NCBI RefSeq assembly: GCF_008831285.2
Contig: NC_045139.1
Location: forward strand, 32,151,706-32,215,705
DNA from: Nymphaea colorata
Lineage: Eukaryota > Streptophyta > Magnoliopsida > Nymphaeales > Nymphaeaceae
Direction of reading: 5' to 3'
DNA length: 64,000 bases
Shown piece by piece: positions 39,201 to 55,500 of this stretch; the first letter of the stretch is position 1, and every line of letters begins with the position of its first letter. Position numbers and translations under genes: made by a program. The notes beneath the pieces were generated by a model that made no database searches, was not told the DNA's origin, and was given only the letters and a program-made list of their open reading frames with translations.

Positions 39201-40993
39201 ATACTTGTTGCATTTGAGAGCAGTCAGGGCAGAGAAGCAATCTGGAGATAATGTTAGTACAGATTCTTTTACTCAGTTCAAGCATGTGCTTCTTCCCATC
39301 ACCGATCGAAATCCATACCTGTCTGAAGCAACAAGACAGGTAATAGCCATTTCAAACACCCAAAACTTTGTTATAATCCACTGTATATTTCATGATTTAA
39401 TAATTATAAATTTCATGATTTAATAGTTACAATGCAATAAAAGATGGTGGAGTATCATACCAATCTTGTTCTTTAATTTGGGATGTGTAATCACTGTAAG
39501 ATCTACATCTAATACTGCAAAGAGAAGGAGCCTAGACTATGTATTTTTTTTTTTATTACAAAGTATGTCTGTTTGTAAAGTATAACAAAATGTAGGTTTG
39601 TGACAGGCTGTATCAGGACCACTCATATGTTGTATCACAAGGTTCACATCATTGGGTTGGGTTTGGTTTGGGCTAGCTGCTTGGTTGGATGTTTGAAGTC
39701 CCAACCCAGAAACATATTTAGAGAATCCTAGCTTGAATACTGGGTAGCCAGGTCAGGTTATTGTCTGGTTGGGTCATGCTTCAGCACTTTGCTGAGATAT
39801 TACATGTATAATTTCATTTAAAGTGCTTGCAGAAAACAAACATTTTTGTTATGATTTTTTATTCCCGTTGACACTGGAGAAGGGTGTTTGAGTCCCATAC
39901 CTGATTCATATTTGTGAGCTGAAGCATCTTACATGCATATGCAGAACTGCTTACAAGGTAATTTTTCTTCCAGGTTGGGAATCCAAGCTGATTATTTAAT
40001 CTAGTGCTTAGATTGAAAGTGCAACGTTGTGTTTGAAAGACTTTGCCCTGTAGCTGAAATTGGTTTTATTCAGGTCTACACATTTTTTAAAGAATTTGAT
40101 GTATGCATCCGGCTTGGATAGGCACCTGGTCTCAGATCTGACCCATCGCCAATCCTACTAGAAGACCCTGTAAGAAAGATATAAAAGTGTATTCACAAAA
40201 TTATATTCTGGCGTTGATTTGCCCATGCCAGAGCTTGCATGCTATTGTTAATTTGCTGGTATCTACACGTCAGCGGCTTTGCTTTTTTTATGTGGCCTCA
40301 AGCTGCTTTTAAGGAGTCTCTGCTCTAAAAACTGCACTGAGTGCATGATGTTGACCATCTTTGCTATTTTTTCATTCTAAAGCCTGGTGTTTCTTTTCTT
40401 GAAATTTGTCGATGCTGTAATTTAATACCTGTAGTTGCACTTTCAGGCTGCAGCAACTACTACAGCTTTAGCCAAGAAGTTTGGGGCAGATATTACTGTT
40501 GTTGGTATGTTTATCCTTTTATAAACTTCCTAGAATCTCTGCTAGTCCTTTACTTTTGGAGTGGGTGGTTGTTTTCGAAAATTCCGACTGCTGAGTCTCA
40601 AGGAATATAAAACTTGGTCTCTCTTGCAGTTATTGATGAAAAGGAGAAGGAGACAATACCAGAGTATGAAACTCAACTGTCTAGCATTCGGTGGCATCTT
40701 TCTGAAGGTATTACTATGGTTTGCTTTAGTAGCAGATTATTGTTTCAGAAAGCCTCATGTCTTAATTGAGATAATGGTAGACATCATTTCTTGAATTAGG
40801 TGGGTTTCAAGAGTTTGGGTTGCTGGAGCGGCTTGGAGAAGGCAAGAAGACAACTGCAATTATTGGCGAGGTTGCTGATGACTTAAATCTTGATTTAGTA
40901 GTTCTCAGCATGGAATCTATCCACTCGAAACATGTGGATGGGAATCTATTGGCTGAATTTATTCCTTGTCCTGTCTTGCTTTTGCCACTGTAG
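36279..40993 (+). CDS. BFA3: Chloroplast ATP-synthase assembly factor, BFA3-like
   Basis: Five exons join in phase: 36279-36462, 39224-39339, 40447-40504, 40630-40707 and 40800-40993, giving 209 residues. Residues 1 to about 64 are rich in Ser, Arg and Ala with few acidic residues, like a chloroplast transit peptide. The mature part has a universal-stress-protein-like alpha/beta fold: FKHVLLPITDRNPYLSEATR, ALAKKFGADITVVVIDE, IRWHLSEGGFQEFGLLERLGEGKK, IIGEVADDLNLDLVVLSMES and the end FIPCPVLLLPL. I recall this pattern from Arabidopsis BFA3 (At2g21385), a stromal factor that helps build the CF1 part of ATP synthase. That assignment is from memory; the fold-level call is firmer. Intron 1 is about 2.8 kb. 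Exons 3 and 4 are duplicated as a broken copy at 50.3 kb. Confidence 0.82.
38710..38757. repeat. Short tandem duplication in BFA3 intron 1
   Basis: tgattgatcagggtactcaac and tgattgatcagggtactcat lie next to each other, a two-copy repeat of about 22 bp. Confidence 0.85.
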
Positions 40994-42336
40994 TTGGTAT
41001 TCTTGATGCCATTATAATTTATAGCATGATGAGAAACACCCTTTGGAAACATAAGAGATGACGAGCTTTTTTGTGGAGTTATTGAGGAAGTTGTCTTTGA
41101 GTTGTGTAAACTTTTCAGCTCTTGTATATATTTTTTATCCATTGCAAACTAGGCTCGTCTTAAGCTAGTTAGACAAGTCGGCTTAAAACTCCGACTTTTT
41201 CTGGGGTTCGATACTTGTGGGGTGTGCCTCCCTTAAGGCTGACGCGGTTTATTAGGAAGAATTTCTTAGTGGGCAAGGATGGCTTTCTGTGTTGTGTGGA
41301 ATCTTTAGAACAAGAGGGGTAGTGCACTCCTCTAGGAGTTTGTTTTGGAAGTGGGATATAGTACCTTTTTCAAAAGAAAGCATCTCTTATGATAATCTAA
41401 AAATCCAATTCTAGGGGTTCCGTCGTTCAAGAGTTGCGATTTAGTGTTCATTTTCCAGGAATTTTAGTAGGAAATAAATCTCAATACCTCAAACAGGTTT
41501 TTTTTCGTATGTCTATGTCTTAGAAATTCTTGATTACATATTTTTGCGTAACTTTTTTTTTTTTTCAAAAAATGTTTCAAGGATTAGTGCAGCACATTTG
41601 TTCATATCTGAACGAATCAAAAGCTACCTGTCAGTTGTCTGCAAATTCTCAGCCAATAAAATGAACGGAACAGAGTTCTTTAAAGCCACAAACAGTTTGT
41701 GAGCCTAACCACTCATCGAACAACCCTTTGTCATGTTTGATCTGTGGAAATTCTATGGTTAAAATGTTTCAGTCGAAAAGGGTCTGCTCAAGGCAGGCTT
41801 GTACAAGATTTTTCAAATAATCAAGGATGCTACAAATTCAACTACGATTTCAATGCTATGTTCTTATAAATGATTGCATTATGCTTTTGTCTATCTGAAT
41901 GTGCACGAAGATAAATCTGTAGTCTTCTGTTAAGTTTTTCTGTTTCAATGGTTGTATTCACTTCTAAGTTTCTTCCTCCAATATTTGACCATATCATTAC
42001 TCGTGGCTTTTTAGGCTCCGTTGTTTCTTCCAGGAGGCTCCGTGTAAACAGTCGTATTTTCCTCCCGTTCAAACCCTTCTTCTCCTCTTTGATAGGAAAC
42101 TCCTCTTAAACCTAGGCTTCTCCTTTGTTTAATCAATTTAATTTCTTGTATTTTGCTTCTGTGCCAGCACTTCAGAAGGCTTTATGTTATGGCATAACCT
42201 ATCACTTGAATTACTTGAAAACTGTCCTTTTAATTGAACAAACAAGGTATGTTATATCCATCAAATTATTTCGACAATCTTTGATGGATTTGGGCCTGGT
42301 CATACTAAAACTTGGGCTCACTATATATGGAGAGAG

Positions 42337-42373
<37 letters not shown>

Positions 42374-42669
42374 GGCATCATATTACTATATTGTCAAACA
42401 GCTACAAGCTAAATCACGTCTACATGATCTATTGGGTAACAAAACCAATATTATCTGTGGCGCCACACTGCGCATGGATTGTAGGAAAGCAAGTTTGACA
42501 TGGCTGAAACAGGTTCACGTTTTCATTATTCATGGGCAAGGCTATGAACTATAAAGCATTTGTTAACGATGGTACTTCTGCTTAAAACCGTCATTTTTGC
42601 TGCGTGCCGCCACCAGCAGGAATTTCAGCTGCACATTCACTGCTGGTATGTTCTGAACACGCCATGGCT
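40994..42669. other. Region between convergent BFA3 and AMS-A
   Basis: 3' UTRs probably fill the edges. A possible SINE lies at 41150-41390 and (GA)n at 42338-42369. No gene was seen. Much of its left half is missing from the right duplication unit. Confidence 0.55.
41150..41390 (+). mobile_element. Possible tRNA-derived SINE
   Basis: agctagttagacaagtcgg resembles the A-box arm of a tRNA gene. ggggttcgatacttg, about 35 bp on, is a close B-box match. The non-coding tail is about 170 bp. No clear target duplication. The stretch is absent from the right duplication unit, but through a larger deletion rather than a clean empty site. Confidence 0.4.
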
Positions 42670-47113
<4,444 letters not shown>

Positions 47114-47464
47114 AATCGGCAGAAGCCGCCGACTTCACCACCCAACAAGCTGATCGGCCTGCACAAACAAAACCAAACAGAAAACACAGACAAAACTTAA
47201 GCGTAATGCTTCATACTCTTCCACTTCCATCCATGGGATCACTTGTCATTGAACATTAACAGAGAGAGAGAGAGAGAGGAGATAACCAGAGGTTTGAAGC
47301 AACGTCTTTCTCTATGATTGGTATCAGAAAGATTTGCCAACTTACATGAAAAATCAGAAAAAAGAAAAGATGGGATATGGTTTCTGATGGAATTAAGCAA
47401 GAAAGAAAAGAAGAAGAAAAGGATATCAGGGGGGAACATCTGCCAAGGGGAATGAATTTGCTAC

Positions 47465-47700
47465 CTGAGTAGAAAGCAGACGGAGGCAGAGGCTGCGTTC
47501 TTTTATTTCTCTCTGCTGGCGATGGCTTCGGTTCAAGCACGCACACAAGCTGCTCCGTCACTATCACAGAGAGCTGTGAGCAGGAGGCAACCTGCCGCAC
47601 ACTGCGGAAGCATGCGCCTCCCTTCTTTTGAAGCAGATCCTTCTCTCTTTTTAGAGGATGCTCAACAACCAACCCAAATAGAGGAGGCAGCGGTCATCGC
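47465..47700 (-). other. Putative 5' UTR exon of AMS-A
   Basis: On the minus strand a donor (ctcag/gtagca) ends this segment at 47465. A strong acceptor (ttgtttgtgcag) at 47159 precedes 45 leader bases and the ATG. The same arrangement exists in AMS-B (55269 and 55003), and the segment is well conserved between copies, as expected for transcribed leader. The transcript start is unknown. Confidence 0.5.
47662..47697 (-). other. Upstream ORF of 11 codons in the AMS-A leader
   Basis: It reads MTAASSIWVGC and stop on the minus strand, upstream of the main start. AMS-B has the same frame at 55462-55497. It counts only if transcription starts beyond it; a TATA-like element just upstream leaves this open. 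Confidence 0.35.
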
Positions 47701-49520
47701 CTAACTGCACCGTATACAGATATATCCATTGCTGCCATTTTGGACGCTGAAGTCGTTCCTGTAGTCCTTCTTCCTTCTGCGTTTGCTTTTCTAGGAAATC
47801 TTTCCGCAACTCTCCTGAAGTTTTTAGTGATAGCGCAAAGGACGTCTGTGATTTTGATGTTCATAAAGATGCACCTTCGTTTTGTAATAGTTGAAAAAAG
47901 AAAACGACATACATACCAGAAAAAATGTTTTATGAAAATTAGTTAGTTCTTAAATTTGTTTACTGAATCAACTTTTCATTGCGCGTTTGGATAATAGAAC
48001 CAAAACACTTTTTTTTTTTATGAATAACTCTGGGATTGAGTTAATTTTTTGACCAAAAAAGAGTTCTGCAGTGTTTCGAAAGAAAAAACATTTTTTACCT
48101 TTAAAAATGAGCTCTTATTTATATCGCAAGGAGTTTTTTTTTTTTACTTTGTAAGTCTTTTTGTTAAATATTTAATGGATAATTCTCAAGTTTTTTTTCT
48201 AAATTATATGGTAAAAATCGACTTTGGTAAAACTCAAAATGGTTAGCATAATTCAAGTGACCACACATCTAATAACTTAACTAAATTGTAGAAGAGGCCG
48301 TTCGACAAATTTTAAGGGCACCATGATGCATTTTTCAAACTTTTAAGTGGCGTAAAGATATTTTTACAAAATTTTTATTCCATTAGTAGTTGAATTTAGA
48401 GAATGCTGCAAAGTTAGAGAGATGAAAGAAACAAACACCAAGATCCAATAGAGAAGATGGACATAGAAACTTTTTTTTTTTTTTGAAAAAACGTGTATTT
48501 TATTATCGCCAAAAGTTAGGTCTAATTTTGAAATATTCATTTTATTGAGTTCTAGTTAGATATAGAAGAGACCATATAATGTGAAAAATGTGAACGTTTT
48601 GAAGTTTTGGGGATGACATCACTTACTTGAATGAACAAGTAATGCCCTGAAATTGAAGAACTATCATTTTATGGAAGTGGTTCCTAAAAAGTTGAGTAGA
48701 TTTGGTCATTTTTTGGATGAAAGGGCAAGCTTCTAATTGCTCAACCATAGTGACAGAAGAAAAAAAAAAAGTGAAATATGAAAGAAATTCAAGCAAAATA
48801 TTATATGACGACTTTGCCTTAACTAAATGGCGTTCGGTTACGAGTTGGTAAGACATGCTTATGGTGTGGAAGGAGATATGATTTTCTTTTCATTTATATA
48901 AAATATATATTATATTAGTACCATGTATATGTATCCATGATTTATATAGAATTGAAAGATGTATCATGATTATGTGAAGGGAATGAAACAAGGAATGCTA
49001 ATAGGTAGCCATACTTTTTTTTGTTTGTTGGATTTGGATTTTATATTATCAGATCTAGATTTGGACTTGGAGTTGGATCCGAATTTTTTTAATCTGAATT
49101 TTGATCCACATACATAGTATTTGACCAATAATGTGTTGAAAGTAGTTATAGTTTAGAACCCATATTGACCAGAGATAGGGACGTCAATAGGCCGATCCGT
49201 TTTCATTGCAATATAAGGAGTAGGATTTGGATACCAGAGATCTGATCCAATCTCAGACCTGTTTAGAGTCTGGACAAATCTGACGAAGAAAATAAGATTT
49301 CAGAATACAAATTAGATCAAGGTTTTTGGAACGTACAATTTGCACCTGGGTCCATATCCAAGTCCAGTAATTCCATAAAAACCTTCATTTCCCATGTAAA
49401 TCTGGATCATAAACCTCTAGTTAGGACCTGAAATCTGTTTCAAACAATCAGGTTCAAGTCCAAATCTAATTGGGGTAGTACTTGAGGAATCCTGGGTCTT
49501 ATCTGGATCTGAACCCATTA
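47701..49520. other. AMS-A promoter-side and distal upstream DNA
   Basis: No gene was seen. The first 250 bp match 55.5-55.7 kb closely. Later parts are AT-rich. 49.02-49.52 kb is rich in ggatttggatc-like words and matches the far end of the right unit. Confidence 0.55.
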
Positions 49521-50220
49521 ACAGTGAGATTGAGTTCTACCTGCCGCTTGGTGCACACAGCACATGTATGCCAAAAGAAAAAGGGAGAGATTTTGTAAAT
49601 ACTTAAAAAGAGATGTTTTTTTTATTTTTTTCATTATTTTATTTTATTTTTTGTCCTTACAAAAAGTTTTTTTTTTCTATTTAACCAGAGCATTTTAATC
49701 ATTAACCATAACAGCCCCTCAATGCCTTCCCGCAATTGAGATTTTAAAAAATGAGACAAATTCATGGAACATTGTAACAAGTGTTTCATAAATCAAGTTG
49801 AGACAAATTCATGGGACAATAGCAATATGTTACTGTCACCAAACGGTCTCTAAAGGGTTGGATTGTTTCATTCATCAAACAGGGCAACAATGAGAAAGAC
49901 TTGGGTCGATCTCTTCACTTCATCTAAGAGGCTCAGATTCTTTTGTGATCTCATCCAATTGGTGAAACTCAGCAAGCTTGAGAAATATCATGAACTTCCG
50001 TTTGCAATTTTTTCTAGCGATGGAGAGCAAGGAAGTGCAAATCCTCAAGCTTGGGAGCTTAAGAGGAAAGCAGTAGAACCCAAGTTCACTTACCGTTTTG
50101 TTCAGATTTGTTTATTCCTTTTAGTTCATTTGCTTTATTTGCATTAAGAAAATGGATTCATGCAATAACTGCATATATGAAAATCAACACGTTAACGAAC
50201 ATCACTTGTTCTGTCCGAAG
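49521..50220. other. Spacer between the two duplication units
   Basis: It has no counterpart in either unit. It includes a Harbinger-like end motif (ctgtcaccaaacggtctc near 49834) and an open frame 49863-50147 that I do not recognise. It may be an insertion at the junction. Confidence 0.45.
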
Positions 50221-50309
50221 GCATGATGTTGACCATTTTCACTATTTTTGATTTCTTTTCTCGATATTTGTTGATGATGCAACTTAATACCTGTAGATGC
50301 ACTTTCAGG

Positions 50310-50516
50310 ATGCAACAACTGCAACAGCTTTAGCCATGAAGTTTGCGGCAGATAATAGTAATACTGCAACTTCCTAGCACCTCTGCAAATCTAAGTCCTT
50401 TAGTTTTAGAGTGGGTGGTGCTTGGGGAAAAATGCTGACTGCTGAATCTCAAGGAATCTAGAACTTGGTGTTCCTTGCAGTTGTTGATTTCAAGGAAAAG
50501 GATACGATACCAGAGT
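50310..50516 (+). pseudogene. Broken duplicate of BFA3-like exons 3 and 4
   Basis: Exon 3 similarity starts after the acceptor ctttcag (gatgcaacaactgcaacagc) and keeps ALAMKFAAD, then loses the ITVV end and the donor. Exon 4 similarity starts after ccttgcag (ttgttgattt) and runs to atgataccagag-like text, then a stop codon and a jump to DNA matching downstream of the intact gene. Exons 1, 2 and 5 are absent. It is a relic of the tandem duplication. Confidence 0.88.
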
Positions 50517-51164
50517 AAACTAAATCTCAACATCTCCAACGGGTTTTATTCGTATGTCTGATCTGAAAACTATTGTTCATCTTTTTGCATAACCTGCTTT
50601 TGTTAAAAATCTGATTTCAATTCCGTCCGCAAGAAGTACACAAATTTCAAACGCTTTTGTTCACGTCTGAACAAAGCAAACGGTGCCTGTCAGTGCCTGC
50701 AAATTCTCAGTCATTCAAAAGAATAGACCAATATAAATCTATAAAGCCATAAACGGTTTGTGACTTGTGAGCCTAACCAATCATCGAACTCCTCTTTATC
50801 ATGTTGTTTGATCTGTGGAAAATTATTCAGTGAAAATGTTTCAGTAGAGAGGCATCTGCTCAAGGCAGACTTGTTCAAGCTATAAGTTAATAGCATCATA
50901 TTACTATATTGTTAAACAGCAACATGCTAAATCACGGGTAACAACGCCAATACAAACGGTTGCAAGACACTACGCATGGATTAAGGAAAGTTTAACACTT
51001 GATTGAAAGATATTCTCGTCTCCATTATTCAAGGGCAAGGCTATGAAGCATTTCTTTATGTTTTACTTCTGCTTGAAACTGTCTTTCTTCCAATCGCCAC
51101 CAAACATAGGGCAAGAATGGCAACTGCACTTTCCCTGCCTGTATGTTCTAAGCACACCATGTCT

Positions 51165-53039
51165 TCACACCAACTCTGGCGACCCAATAGGATAACGAGT
51201 AAGCTCCAAGAAGGACTTCCTCAACTGATCGGCCTCAATTGCTTCAGTGTCTCTCATCTGCAATAAAACAAGTTGTATGCATAAAAAACGAGCATGGTTT
51301 TGAGGAAATGGAGGAAGACCATGGATTCTCTGTTCTAATGAATCACCTCAACTTTGAACAGATACAAGACGAGGCTTCTGAACGCTATTATGTTCACTTT
51401 GATGACCTCAAGCCCGAGGGAGTCCATTGCCTGCATCAACCTTGAAAATCCACATGCTCTGTTCTCACATAAAATCTTGAGACGGAACTGATGTTCACCA
51501 ACTTGGGTTACCTCCACCTGCACTTATGTAATGTTGCAGAAAACGGAAATTCTACTCGAGTAAGTAAAAGGAAACATTCCTGCCTGTTGCGATGACAGTC
51601 AAAAAGGAAAGGCACCACGTGATCAACCTGAACAAGTAACACAGACAAAGACAAAGATAGAAAGGCCAATACTTCCACCTGCTGCCCGTTGTCATCTCTA
51701 CTGCCACAGTCGGCATTCTCTTTGGGGTGCCTTGTTGTTTTGGTACTGTAGAATAGCCTGGTTGCCTGATCTTCCATCCTCAGACCGTTTGAAGATTCCT
51801 CATATTCCCCTGGTCGGGAAACTCCATTTTGGTGCTCCGGTGGAGCAGAAGAATCCTTCTGTCCTCCACCTGGAATGTCCTCCAGCTTACCTTGGAGGTC
51901 TTTCACCTGCTTCTGCAACTCCTTGACGTACTCTATTGCATCCGCCAGTATCGAAGCCCCATCCATCTGAATGTGTTGAATCAAAGATCACCATGGCATT
52001 CAATGCAGAGAAGCATACAGGAATTAAAAAAGACAAGCACGATCAATCATAGTGTTTAGGGCTGTATTAGATTTCTGAAATATGCCTATTTGCTAAATAC
52101 CATGCCCATTCCAGCAATCATCAGTTTCATGTTCTCTAAGAGGCCAACTTGTAAAAAAGACAAGACAGAAAAAGGCGAGTGATAAAAAAAACAGCTCATT
52201 TACTTGCCCTTGTGATTTTTGGCACAATTGAACGCAGAGTATAGAGTCTATCAGTGAGCTTCTCCCTTCTCTTCCTCTCAGCTTCCAAGTTCTTGGACTG
52301 ATGCCTTCTTTCTCCTCTCTCCATCGTCTTCCGGTCTGCACCATCCTGATTTTGTTTGCTGCAGTCTGAGATAGAGTCCGTCCTTCCCATCTTCTCCTTT
52401 ATGATTTTTTTGTTGGCATCGTTCTTGGGCCTTGTCTGGTTGCTTTCAGAGATGCCAAAAACTTGAAACTTCTTCCCAAGAAAACTGAAAGATGCTGAAG
52501 TGAGCAGCCTCACTTGATCAGCCGTTGCATCGCAAGGCAAGTTCTTTGGCAGCCATTCCTTGAAGCTGGTGGCTAGTGGGTTGTCCCTCCAAGGCAAATT
52601 CTCTGGCAACCATTGATCAAAGCTGGTGGCTGATGCGCTGTCCAGGAACTGCTGCTTCATCTGCTGCTGCTGCTGTTGTTGATTAGTTGGTTCATCATAA
52701 TTGGCTGCTCCTTCTGCCAACAATTGAGACAAGTAACCTGCAGACCCGCGATCGATAGGGTGAGCTTGCGCTATGGATGCATCTTGAGCGCAGAAATGAA
52801 AGCTTTGTGGAGAGGTGCTGTTGCTTCCCAGTATGGAGACGGCGGCCTGGTGGTGATCTTCATGCAGCTGCGAGGAAGAGGAGGAGGCGCAGTTTGATGC
52901 CCAGCAATCCTTGAATTGTGCCATGACAAACTGAACGACGTGAGGGTCCTCAGGAACCTTTCATCAAGAATCACAAGCGAATCATTTACCAAGCCACACT
53001 GTCGACTCAGTTACCAAAAAGAAAGGAAAGAGAAAACCA

Positions 53040-53072
<33 letters not shown>

Positions 53073-53997
53073 AAAGCACAGTGAGTAGTCCCAGATGGGT
53101 TCGGGTGCATATGTAAGTGAATAAATATTTTGAAAACTATATACAGAAATCAATTCTTTAAGCTTTTTTTTTTCAATTCTACTGCATGGATGTGATCTAT
53201 GTGGTTAAAAACCGAAAATTTCGTACTTCGCTACTTTGTCTTAGATGGGTAAACAAGTTTATATAAAACTTAAGAATTTTTGATAACTTTAGACGGTTGA
53301 ATTTCATCACTAGAAAATCTTATTTGAACATAAAAGTATGTGATTAAGATTGTTCATAAGGTTTTGATTCTTTGAACCATCTACATCACATCCTTAAAGT
53401 CATGTTTTTCTAAGAAAGGACCCAAATATTTGATTTCTAGAAAGCAATTGAACAACTTTTGTTCGATGAGATTGCAGCTGATCCTTTCTCTCACATGTTA
53501 CCAATTCTAATTGTACGTCACAAGGATCCCAATATTTGCTCTTATCCTTGCATACATATGACTTTAATGGCAATCTAATCAAATTTAGTATGCTTGAAAA
53601 GATAATTATAAGATAAAACTACATTTGATATTAAAACTAGGAACATACACTTTTTACAACCCAATTAAACTTATAAAAATGTGTACCCCGGCCCTATGAT
53701 CCCACCTCTTAAGTAACGAGCTAAAAATTTAATCCCATTATCCTCATCCTTTCTACTCAAATTGTCTCTTTATAAATGTTCCAACATTCATAATCGCACC
53801 TTTTTTTTTGTGTCACTATTATCGTTTCCCGAAAGAACAGTTCATAGGAGAAAGAAAGAGACTAGTCATTTACATGATTTGACATGTATAGCTCGACCAG
53901 GCCAGATGGTACTGGAATCAAAACCTTAGTTGTTGCTAGCATCTGCGTGATCAAAAGATTCAAAACTAGCAAACTAAATATGAAAAGTGGTGCATGC

Positions 53998-54035
<38 letters not shown>

Positions 54036-54957
54036 ATGAAAAATGGAAGAAACCAACACCTTAGAATTAACAGGAAAAACTTCAATGGGGGAGATTATCC
54101 ATTTGGGTTGATCAGACAAGAAAGTTAGCAGTTCAGAGAGGAGGTCGCCTGTCTTCGTTTTCGTGTGCTGAAGCGACATGTCTCTGAAAGGAGCCGCGTT
54201 GCTGTCCTGATCCATCGATGGAGAAACCGGAAATAGCTGCCCACTGTTCTCCTCTTGTTCTGCTCCGAAGCAGCAGCATTCCGTCCATTCTAAGCAGCTG
54301 CACCATCAGCAATCAAAATTTAGACTCAAAAGCATCTTTCAGGATGGCGCATATATAGACACGTATGACTGCCAAAACACAAGAATGAAGAAAGATGAGA
54401 ACTATTTTGACTGTGCGTGGAGCAATGGAGTTATGACATGACTTTCAAGATATCACTTCAAAGTATCTTCTTCGTCGCCATGAGTCGTTTAGCTTGACTT
54501 TGCAAGGACTTCTCTTGCCTACTGGCAAACTTGTGAAGCATCCATGTAATTAAAACATTTCTCAAGAACACAAACTTCCAGCAGGGAGTTGGAAAATTGA
54601 AACCCAAGTGAGGAGAGAGAGGGAGAGAGGAGAATGGTAGTTTCAAGTTTCAACATTGCCAGAAAATGTGTCCAACAGGAAGTTGGAAACCAAAACAGAG
54701 TACAGATTCCCTCCACAACAGAAACACAGAATCGAGAGAGAGAGAGATCTTATGTTGCAGTCCTACAACCCCAATGTAACATGAAAATAGAGTTGGAGAA
54801 AGAAAGATTGATTCTCCTTCTCTCCCTGTATATATACGTATACGCCAGACCTTTGATCATCGAGCAATCTCCAGAAGACGCAATACTCCCATCTTTTGTT
54901 TCCGACGAGGGGCCGCAGCCTCTCTATTGCACTCTCTGGGCAGTTCAAGCTCTTCAT
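51165..54957 (-). CDS. AMS: bHLH transcription factor, ABORTED MICROSPORES-like, copy B
   Basis: Seven exons in transcript order: 54957-54851, 54297-54060, 53942-53874, 52957-52208, 51966-51673, 51517-51347 and 51257-51165, giving 573 residues with all phases intact. It is the tandem duplicate of AMS-A. The second exon equals exons 2 and 3 of copy A joined by a deletion that removes the intron and 12 net codons (SEL/LTFLSDQPKW). Another block is an in-frame repeat-like insertion with two WLPENLP/WLPKNLP motifs. The bHLH keeps AERKRR but reads KLTDRL, ITR, MDGASIL and LADAI where copy A has the usual KLNDRL, ITK, MDRASIL and LGDAI. The ACT-like motif has CGFSRLM. The GC-AG intron (AGG/gcaagt) is shared with A. 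It could be a diverged functional copy or an early pseudogene that has not yet gained a stop. Confidence 0.85.
53999..54034. repeat. (AT)n microsatellite in an AMS-B intron
   Basis: About 17 AT units in the intron before the exon at 53874-53942. Copy A has no such tract at the matching site. Confidence 0.95.
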
Positions 54958-55086
54958 AATCGGCATCAACCGCTGACTCCACCACCCAACAAGCTGATCA
55001 GCCTAAACAAACAAAACCAAACAGAGAACACAGACCAAACTTAAGCGCAATGCTTCATAACTCTTCCACTTCTACCCAAGGAACAG

Positions 55087-55122
<36 letters not shown>

Positions 55123-55268
55123 ACCAGAGGTCTCTGAAGCAACGTCTTTCTCTATGATTGGTACCAGAAAGTTTTACCAAGACACAAACAAATGTCAGAA
55201 AAAAGAAGAGGGGATATGATTTCAGACTGAAAGAAAAAAGGAAAAGGTGGGGGGAATGATTTTCTTAC

Positions 55269-55500
55269 CCAAGTATCATGCAGACAGGCAGGGGCTGCTT
55301 CTTTTTTTCTCTATGCTGGTGATCGCTTCAGTTCAAGCACGCACACAAGCTGCTCTGTCACTATCACAGAGAGCTGTGAGCAGGAGGCAACCTGCCGCAC
55401 ACTGCGGAAGCATGCTCCTCCCCACTTTTGAAGCAAACCCTTCTCCCTTTTTAGATGATGCTCAACAACCAACCCAAATAGAGGAGGCAGCGGCCATCGT
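55269..55500 (-). other. Putative 5' UTR exon of AMS-B
   Basis: It ends at a consensus donor (ttgg/gtaaga) and pairs with the acceptor ttgtttag at 55003. It matches the AMS-A leader. It includes the 11-codon frame MAAASSIWVGC at 55462-55497. Confidence 0.5.

Noticed and set aside
47522-47704. Plus-strand open frame (about 60 codons) conserved at 55307-55504
   Set aside because: The conservation comes from the tandem duplication. The segment is better explained as the minus-strand AMS leader exon, and the frame has no recognisable domain.
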